In this document: positions 6,871-11,522 of the stretch, piece by piece | Numbering within the stretch: the first letter of the stretch is position 1 | How the letters are laid out: each line of letters begins with the position of its first letter | Assembly (NCBI GenBank): GCA_934504065.1 | Contig: CAKSVQ010000067.1 | Coordinates: 1-11,522, forward strand | DNA from: an uncultured Dysosmobacter sp. | GTDB lineage: Bacteria; Bacillota; Clostridia; Oscillospirales; Oscillospiraceae | Direction: 5' to 3' | Length of the DNA: 11,522 bases | Made by a program: the position numbers and the translations under genes | The notes under the pieces: model-generated | The model's database searches: none | The model's input: only the letters and a program-made list of their open reading frames with translations | What the model was told of the DNA's origin: nothing

Positions 6871-9420
6871 TTATTGGGAGGCTTCCTCCGCCTCCCCTTC
6901 TCCGCTCTGGACCATCAGGGCCAGCACGGTGTACGCGTCCTGACCGGAGATGCCCTGCTCCTTCACGGAGCGGCACAGCGTCAAAAATGATTGATTTGTC
7001 TCGTTCAGCACCACCGGCTCCAGACGGCCTTCACCGTTCATGACGTCCAGCGCATTGCCGAGAGACAGAACGCCGTCCACAAAGGCGTCCATATTGTCCA
7101 CACCCATGGCGGGCAAAACCTCCTGACGGTAAAAGTCCATCTGGAGGTTCCAGCCGTCTGGACTGGAGCGCACCTGATGGATGCCCTCCAGAGAGCAGGC
7201 AAACAAATCGTCCCACTTCTCACGGGGCAGATAGTAATACCGGGCCAGGGCGCTGTCGTTTTCATAGGTGCCGGAGGCCCGCAGGGCCGATACATACTTC
7301 AGCATATCGCCGTTGTAGCTGGGGTCGTTCAGCTGCACGGCGTTAGCAACGTAATTGCGCTGGTAGAAGTCATGGTCGAATACATTTCCACGGACACAGC
7401 CCCGGAGGAAGTCCAGATACTCATAAACGTCGCTGGTCTGGAAATTCTCCGCCTTCCGGTCCGTCATGCGGGCGCTTTCCAGCAGGCCGCCGAACACGGC
7501 TAAATACAGAGCGTATCCGATTGCCAGAATCATACCCGCCGTTTTCGACTTCTTTCTACCCTTCGCCGTATCGCTGGGCAGCAGCGGTTGGGCATAGAGC
7601 AAAATCGGCAGCACCAGCAGCACATAGGCGAAGCACTTGAAGCCCCGGACGGAGAAGTTGATCTCCATTAGGCTGTGGAGGTTCATCATGACCCACGCCG
7701 CCAGCAATGCAGCGGCCAGACTGTCCTTCTCCTTCCGGACGGTCTGCAGGCACAGCCACACAGAACCCAGTACAAAGGCCAGCGCAAAAACCGTCCCCAC
7801 CAGACCGGTGTCGGCCATGGTTTGCAGCAGGTGATTGTGGGCATACTTGGACTCATACTGGAAGGACTGGACGGAGCGGGTCAGGTTTTCCGTGGAGCCG
7901 AGGCCCCGGCCCAGCAGCGGCGCGGTGGAGAAAATTTTCCACGAATCCTTATCAAACTCCATGCGCAGAGTGAAACTGTTGCCCCCCACCAGACGATCGT
8001 TCAACAGGCGGGACGCGATGACATCTGGAAGCCATGGATAGCTTAAGGTGATCGATTTTCCATCGTTCAGAGACAAACTCCACAAAGTCTGCCCCGCATC
8101 ACCGGTGATTCGGATATGGACCTCTGAAGCATCCTCCGGAACCGTAAAATCACATTGGGAAAGAGGGCCGCTGTAGAGCGTGGTAATGGTGCCGTAATAA
8201 CGCTCCAGCCATGTCTGAGAATAGACCAAAACCTCTGGGTCGCCGTCCACATCGCCGGTGATGGACGCCTGTCCGGACAGCCCATCCGGTAACAGGTAGT
8301 AAACAGACTCCCCATCAGCGGTGAAAGTATAGGAGCCAGTGTGCAGCAGAACCACCGTGCAGAGCGTCGCAACAACTACGCAAAGACAGCTTACAAATAT
8401 CAGCACCGCCTTTTTATGGGCGGACAGCACCGCGCCCAGCCGCCGACCGGCCAAGGTGTCCAGTGCAAAGAGGATCACGCCGCTGAACAGGCACAACGCA
8501 ACCGCCGTTTCATTGCCGCCGCTTACCATGGAGGAAGCCGGGACACCGGCGGCGATCATGGTCACGGCTGTTTCCGCCAGCAGGAGGAACAGACCGACCC
8601 GGTCCATCCGCTCTACCAAAAGCCAGACGAGGCAGGACGCCCCGAAGCAGAGCAGCGCGCCGCGGCTGCCGGTGAGCAGGAGGCTCACGGCGTTGACGCC
8701 GGCCAGCAGAGACGCCGCCAGCCGCCGCCAGATACAGGTGGAATTCTTCAGCAGATACAGCGCCGCGAACAGCGCCAGAGAGAAGAGACAGGCTGTTACG
8801 TTGGCATCGTTATACAGGCCGTTGACGCGGGCGGTAAAATACTCCGGCAGAGCGCTGGTGTAATCCGTGCCCAACACGTTCATCAAAGCGTTGAAAGGCC
8901 CGAACAGCACCTGACCGCAGCTCATGTCCAGAGAGATCAGAGCGATGACGGAGGAAACGGACGCGCCGCCCCACAGCAGACCGGGAACGTGTTTCCGCTC
9001 AAATCGGGACAGCAGAATGACCGCCAAGGAGAATGAGGCGATGAATTTATAGAACTCGGACTGGGCGTTGGCTCCGAAGGGAGAATAGATGGCCGCCGCG
9101 CCGTAGACGATGGCAAAGGCCAAGAGGCCCAATACCGGCACGGACAGCCGCTGCTCAAAACGAGACAGCGGCTTTTTACCAAGCAGGCTCAGGAAAGCCA
9201 GCGCACAGAGGATCATGCTCATTCTTCCCATCTGGACGGTCATGGCGATCAAGAGCAGGACGGAATAGAGCACCACCATGAGGGTATCTTTCCAGGAGAA
9301 CACGCCCTCTCCGCAGCAGCCGTGCTGAGGGGCGGCGGGAACGGGAGTTTTTTCAGCCGGGGCGGAGGGTTGGGCCGCCGGGGCGGGAATGTTGTCTTTT
9401 CTTGATTTTTTTGCGCTCAA
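6871..9420 (-). CDS. Wzy_C / O-antigen ligase-family membrane protein, polymerase or O-oligosaccharyltransferase
   Basis: An 849-residue multi-pass protein of the Wzy_C (PF04932) superfamily, which joins undecaprenyl-linked glycans to each other, to lipids or to proteins outside the membrane. An Ala/Pro-rich cytoplasmic tail (1-42) is followed by about 10-12 hydrophobic segments. LLLTGSRGALL (247-257) is the conserved Wzy_C motif. A long extracytoplasmic insert of mostly beta-type sequence (about 365-500) leads into GRGLGSTEN and YAHNHLLQTMADTGLVG (526-542), the His motif near the active site of these enzymes. The last helix is at about 627-646, followed by a roughly 200-residue globular tail. 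This is much larger than a typical Wzy (about 400-450) and closer in plan to protein-glycosylating members with C-terminal extensions. The start is TTG at 9420, supported by AGGAGG (9429-9434) 8 nt upstream; there is no nearby in-frame ATG. It is the first gene after the promoter and leader. Polymerase versus protein ligase cannot be told from sequence. Confidence 0.88.
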   Translation of the reverse strand: MSAKKSRKDNIPAPAAQPSAPAEKTPVPAAPQHGCCGEGVFSWKDTLMVVLYSVLLLIAMTVQMGRMSMILCALAFLSLLGKKPLSRFEQRLSVPVLGLLAFAIVYGAAAIYSPFGANAQSEFYKFIASFSLAVILLSRFERKHVPGLLWGGASVSSVIALISLDMSCGQVLFGPFNALMNVLGTDYTSALPEYFTARVNGLYNDANVTACLFSLALFAALYLLKNSTCIWRRLAASLLAGVNAVSLLLTGSRGALLCFGASCLVWLLVERMDRVGLFLLLAETAVTMIAAGVPASSMVSGGNETAVALCLFSGVILFALDTLAGRRLGAVLSAHKKAVLIFVSCLCVVVATLCTVVLLHTGSYTFTADGESVYYLLPDGLSGQASITGDVDGDPEVLVYSQTWLERYYGTITTLYSGPLSQCDFTVPEDASEVHIRITGDAGQTLWSLSLNDGKSITLSYPWLPDVIASRLLNDRLVGGNSFTLRMEFDKDSWKIFSTAPLLGRGLGSTENLTRSVQSFQYESKYAHNHLLQTMADTGLVGTVFALAFVLGSVWLCLQTVRKEKDSLAAALLAAWVMMNLHSLMEINFSVRGFKCFAYVLLVLPILLYAQPLLPSDTAKGRKKSKTAGMILAIGYALYLAVFGGLLESARMTDRKAENFQTSDVYEYLDFLRGCVRGNVFDHDFYQRNYVANAVQLNDPSYNGDMLKYVSALRASGTYENDSALARYYYLPREKWDDLFACSLEGIHQVRSSPDGWNLQMDFYRQEVLPAMGVDNMDAFVDGVLSLGNALDVMNGEGRLEPVVLNETNQSFLTLCRSVKEQGISGQDAYTVLALMVQSGEGEAEEASQ

Positions 9421-9428
9421 AGCAAAAG

Positions 9429-9434
9429 CCTCCT
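9429..9434 (-). promoter_or_regulatory. Ribosome binding site fixing a TTG start
   Basis: A perfect AGGAGG 8 nt before TTG 9420. This is the evidence that the Wzy-like protein begins with a TTG codon. Confidence 0.85.
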
Positions 9435-9453
9435 ATATGTGAGTTCGCGGTCA

Positions 9454-9472
9454 ATAGCGGGGCACAGCCGCT
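9454..9472 (-). repeat. Leader hairpin, copy A (AGCGGC..CCCCGCTAT motif)
   Basis: A 6-bp stem (TAGCGG with CCGCTA counting 9455-9460 and 9468-9473) about 36 nt before the Wzy-like start. It is the partner of the hairpin at 1091-1111, in the same place relative to the glycosyltransferase start. Its 5' arm on the mRNA is also the 3' arm of a competing hairpin with 9478-9482. Confidence 0.5.
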
Positions 9473-9612
9473 AAAAAAGCGGTCTGTTACAACCACTGAT
9501 CATTCTAAAGTTATAACCCGGGGTGGGCGGGGAATTTTCAAAATCAGGTGGGGCAATCCCCACAAGGATCCTGACAAAAAAGCGGAAAAGGCCTTTTGGC
9601 CATACAATGTCC

Positions 9613-9641
9613 ATTATAGTCCTATATACCTGAAAATACAA
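9613..9641 (-). promoter_or_regulatory. Strong sigma-A-type promoter P1 for the glycan operon
   Basis: A -35 TTGTAT (9636-9641) and a perfect -10 TATAAT (9613-9618) with an optimal 17-bp spacer, in an AT-rich stretch between a terminator and the first operon gene. Predicted start of transcription is near 9606. An inverted repeat TGAAAA-N8-TTTTCA (9631-9650) overlaps the -35 and could be an operator. Confidence 0.8.
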
Positions 9642-9651
9642 GCGTTTTCAA
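9637..9651 (-). promoter_or_regulatory. Possible cre-like operator over the P1 -35
   Basis: TTGAAAACGCTTGTA on the minus strand fits the loose CcpA cre pattern WTGNAANCGNWNNCW at all but one position. It covers the -35 box, where binding would repress. Short degenerate sites like this arise by chance, so confidence is low. Confidence 0.3.
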
Positions 9652-9672
9652 CGTTTTTCCACATTTTAAGCG

Positions 9673-9700
9673 GTTATAAAAGCTCGGCAAAAACTGGCAA
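9673..9700 (-). promoter_or_regulatory. Second candidate promoter P2
   Basis: A -35 TTGCCA (9695-9700) and a -10 TATAAC (9673-9678) with a 16-bp spacer, about 60 bp upstream of P1. Each box differs from consensus at one position. It would give a leader of about 245 nt. Weaker evidence than P1. Confidence 0.4.
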
Positions 9701-9779
9701 CTGTTATGCGCAATGCACAAGGGGTTACAGAGAAAAAAGAAAAGGAGACGAGACACAACGAAAACGGGAATCGCTGAAC

Positions 9780-9821
9780 CTCACAGAAAGCATATGAGAG
9801 TTGGCAGATGCTCTCAGTGAG
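9780..9821. other. Large imperfect hairpin behind the terminator
   Basis: CTCACAGAAAGCAT (9780-9793) and ATGCTCTCAGTGAG (9808-9821) form a 14-bp inverted repeat with two mismatches around a 14-base loop. An alternative inner pairing, TGAGAG (9795-9800) with CTCTCA (9811-9816), is also possible. It lies between the S-layer gene terminator and the promoters. It could be a backup terminator or RNA-processing site, or an operator; no T-run follows on either strand. Confidence 0.5.
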
Positions 9822-9825
9822 GGCA

Positions 9826-9855
9826 TAAAAGAACCCCCGGGCCGAAGCCCGGGGG
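9826..9855 (-). terminator. Rho-independent terminator of the S-layer-like gene
   Basis: A perfect 9-bp stem CCCCCGGGC / GCCCGGGGG (9834-9842 with 9847-9855), closed on the minus strand by a UUCG tetraloop on a C-G pair, then followed by TTCTTTTATG (9824-9833). It lies 47 nt past the stop codon. The very stable stem fits a highly expressed gene and isolates it from the glycan operon. Confidence 0.93.
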
Positions 9856-9902
9856 AATCTCATTTCAGATGCAACGCAACTGTTGAATCACAGTGGAAGG
9901 AC

Positions 9903-11522
9903 TTAGTCCTTGGGCAGCTGGATGAACAGGTTGGTGATCTCGCCGTCCTCAACCGTGTAGATCACGGAAGCCTCGGAGTTGGTCTTGATAGCGGAAGCGC
10001 TGATAGCCTCGATATCGCCATCAGTGTTGATGGTGTAGACCTTCACGTCGGAAGCCATGGACATGTTGGCGCCGTCACCCTTCACACCGTTGACCACGGT
10101 GCCGACGATAACCTCATCAGAGGAGACCTTCTTGACGCCGTCAGCGGTGTAGACATCCACACCCTTGGCGGACTTGGTAGAAGCCTTGTAGATGATATCA
10201 TCGGTGTCGGAAGTGGTGGAGAACCAGATCACGTTGCCCAGAGCACCGGGGTTGTTGATCTGAGCGAGAGTCTGAGCGGTGCCGTTCTCATCAGCCTTGG
10301 CCATGATCATGACAGAGGTGACCTCGCCCTTCACGACAGCGTTGTAGACATAGTATGCAGCGGTGTCGGTAGCGGTATTCAGCTTGGAAGCAGACTTGCC
10401 AGCGATGAAGGTGATGTCCTTGCTGCTGTTGGTGGTGGACACGCCGGTGATGTAGACAACCTTGGCCACGCCGCCCTTGCTGTAGACATAGGTCTCAGCA
10501 TTCTTGGGAGCATCCAGGATCTCGGGAGCGTTCTTGATGCCGGTGTAGACATTGAACTTGGCAGTCTCACCGTTCTTGTTGACCACGAAGATGGTCTTGG
10601 AATCGGTGTTGACAGTCTTGTTGCCAACGGTCAGCTTCTTGTTCTGCAGAGTGGGAACACCCAGAGAGTCATCGCCACCGCTCAGCTTGTACTCGCCGGC
10701 GGAGTTGGTCTTGACGCGAACCAGCAGGGGCAGATCGTTGGCAGCGAAGGTCTTGGAATAATCCTTGTCGGTGTCAACGGTCTTGACGGAGCCGTCAGCA
10801 AAGACCAGCTTTGCGCGGTTGCCGTTGATCCAGTTGGTAGCATCGCCGTTGATCTTCAGGAGCAGAGCGTAATCAGAGACGTTAGCGCCGGTCTCCTCGA
10901 TGTACAGAGCGAAGCCGTTGGCATCCACATAGACATCATAGGAGCTCTTGTTGGACAGACCAGCCTCGGAGGTGCCGTTGAAAGTCTTTTCCTTACCATA
11001 CTTGTAGGTGGTATCGCCGATGGTCAGGCTCTTCTCGATGACCTTCTTGGTCAGCTCGCCGGAGACAGACTCCATCTTGTACATGGTCTGGATCTCGCCG
11101 TCAGCATAGGTGAAAGCGACCACATCGTCCTCAGCGAAAGCCTCGGTCTCATACTCGTCGTTGAAGTCAGCAATGGTGCTGTCGGTATCGACCACAACAT
11201 AAGCGTCCTTCTTGGAGGTAGCGTCCTTCACGTCGGTGATCTTACCAGCGTAGACGGACATAGCAATGACGTCAACATGGTTGTTGTCATCGTTGCGATA
11301 GACTTCGATCAGGGTGCCGTTGCCGATCTTGTCAGCGGTGCCGCCCAGCTTATCCAGCTTGGTGTCGTTGGCCTTGCTGACGGTGAAGGTAGCAGCGTCC
11401 TTGCCATTCTTGACGGTGTCAAAGCTCACGCCGTTGACATACATGTTGGCAGTGGTGTCCTTGGTGGACATGTTCAGGTCAGCATAGATGTCATTGATCT
11501 TCTGAGAGCCGACATAGGTCAG
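9903..11522 (-). CDS. S-layer-like secreted protein, C-terminal part (5' end beyond window)
   Basis: The frame is open to the right edge (the 17 codons before the internal ATG 11471 are also open), so at least 539 residues of a longer protein are here. It is acidic, rich in Thr, Ser, Asn, Asp, Val and Lys, has no cysteine, very few Arg and one His, and no membrane segment. These are classic traits of S-layer and other abundant surface proteins of Gram-positive bacteria. It is built from repeating short beta units of the form V-x-Y-T-x-D-G-x-I (for example VYTINTDGDIEAIS and VIYTVEDGEITNLF at the C-terminus, YVDANGFALYIEE earlier). Codon choice is very narrow (GAC, AAC, ACC, GTC, CTG), suggesting very high expression. 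SLH domains, if any, would be in the missing N-terminal part; none is visible here. Monocistronic, ended by the terminator at 9826-9855. Confidence 0.75.
   Translation of the reverse strand: MTYVGSQKINDIYADLNMSTKDTTANMYVNGVSFDTVKNGKDAATFTVSKANDTKLDKLGGTADKIGNGTLIEVYRNDDNNHVDVIAMSVYAGKITDVKDATSKKDAYVVVDTDSTIADFNDEYETEAFAEDDVVAFTYADGEIQTMYKMESVSGELTKKVIEKSLTIGDTTYKYGKEKTFNGTSEAGLSNKSSYDVYVDANGFALYIEETGANVSDYALLLKINGDATNWINGNRAKLVFADGSVKTVDTDKDYSKTFAANDLPLLVRVKTNSAGEYKLSGGDDSLGVPTLQNKKLTVGNKTVNTDSKTIFVVNKNGETAKFNVYTGIKNAPEILDAPKNAETYVYSKGGVAKVVYITGVSTTNSSKDITFIAGKSASKLNTATDTAAYYVYNAVVKGEVTSVMIMAKADENGTAQTLAQINNPGALGNVIWFSTTSDTDDIIYKASTKSAKGVDVYTADGVKKVSSDEVIVGTVVNGVKGDGANMSMASDVKVYTINTDGDIEAISASAIKTNSEASVIYTVEDGEITNLFIQLPKD

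Larger units (their letters stand above)
9421..9606 (-). promoter_or_regulatory. Long structured 5' leader of the glycan operon
   Basis: From the predicted start of transcription (about 9606) to the TTG there are about 185 nt. Visible folds in transcription order are GGCC-AAAA-GGCC (9590-9601), GTGGGG-ATTG-CCCCAC (9548-9563), and two overlapping hairpins that share one arm. In the shared pair, AGCGG (9468-9472) can pair with CCGCT upstream (9478-9482, loop of five) or with CCGCT downstream (9456-9460). The 10-mer aaaaaagcgg (plus strand) occurs twice, at 9473-9482 and 9576-9585. Such a layout suits attenuation or antitermination, as known for other Firmicutes polysaccharide operons (the EAR element, LoaP-controlled leaders). 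No known RNA family is recognised. Confidence 0.5.

Noticed and set aside
6847..6872. Plus-strand terminator (hairpin plus TGTTTTTCTT)
   Set aside because: No plus-strand gene or promoter leads into it; better described as a hairpin in the minus-strand transcript.
11472..11522. ATG at 11471 as the true start of the S-layer-like protein
   Set aside because: The frame stays open to the window edge, there is no signal peptide after this ATG and no ribosome binding site, so it is an internal Met.

Overview
The window looks like a piece of a GC-rich Clostridia chromosome, most likely a gut Oscillospiraceae-type organism (Oscillibacter, Lawsonibacter or Flavonifractor-like). This is inferred from a Cys-free S-layer-type protein, AGGAGG-like ribosome binding sites, TTG starts and the general protein style. 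It is not a database identification. All convincing genes lie on the minus strand, so they read from right to left.

Right end (9903-11522): the 3' part of a large secreted, acidic, Cys-free S-layer-like protein. It ends at a strong UUCG-tetraloop terminator (9834-9855). A 480-bp spacer follows, holding the terminator, a second large hairpin, one strong and one weaker sigma-A-type promoter, and a leader of about 185 nt full of hairpins.

Middle (3095-9420): a tight gene run. It starts with an 849-residue Wzy_C/O-antigen ligase-family membrane protein (TTG start). Next come a membrane-bound PglF/CapD/WbpM-type NDP-sugar 4,6-dehydratase, a DegT/DnrJ/EryC1 PLP sugar aminotransferase and a small GNAT acetyltransferase. 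The last three form a complete route to an N-acetylated 4-amino-6-deoxy sugar, such as a bacillosamine- or viosamine-type sugar.

Left end (1-3094): a visibly AT-rich FemAB/BioF2-like acyltransferase gene, preceded by a decayed scrap of a sugar transferase. Then come an intact PglC-like phosphoglycosyl transferase (mosaic in base composition) and, after a 163-bp gap, a WbuB-like GT4 glycosyltransferase that runs off the left edge.

Working model: the dehydratase, aminotransferase and acetyltransferase make a UDP-linked acetamido sugar. The PglC-like enzyme loads it onto undecaprenyl phosphate and GT4 enzymes extend it. The Wzy_C protein then polymerises the glycan or transfers it to an acceptor outside the cell. 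Because the S-layer-like gene sits immediately upstream, S-layer protein O-glycosylation is an attractive hypothesis. A cell-wall or capsular polysaccharide is the conventional alternative. No flippase, tRNA, rRNA, CRISPR array or intact mobile element was seen.
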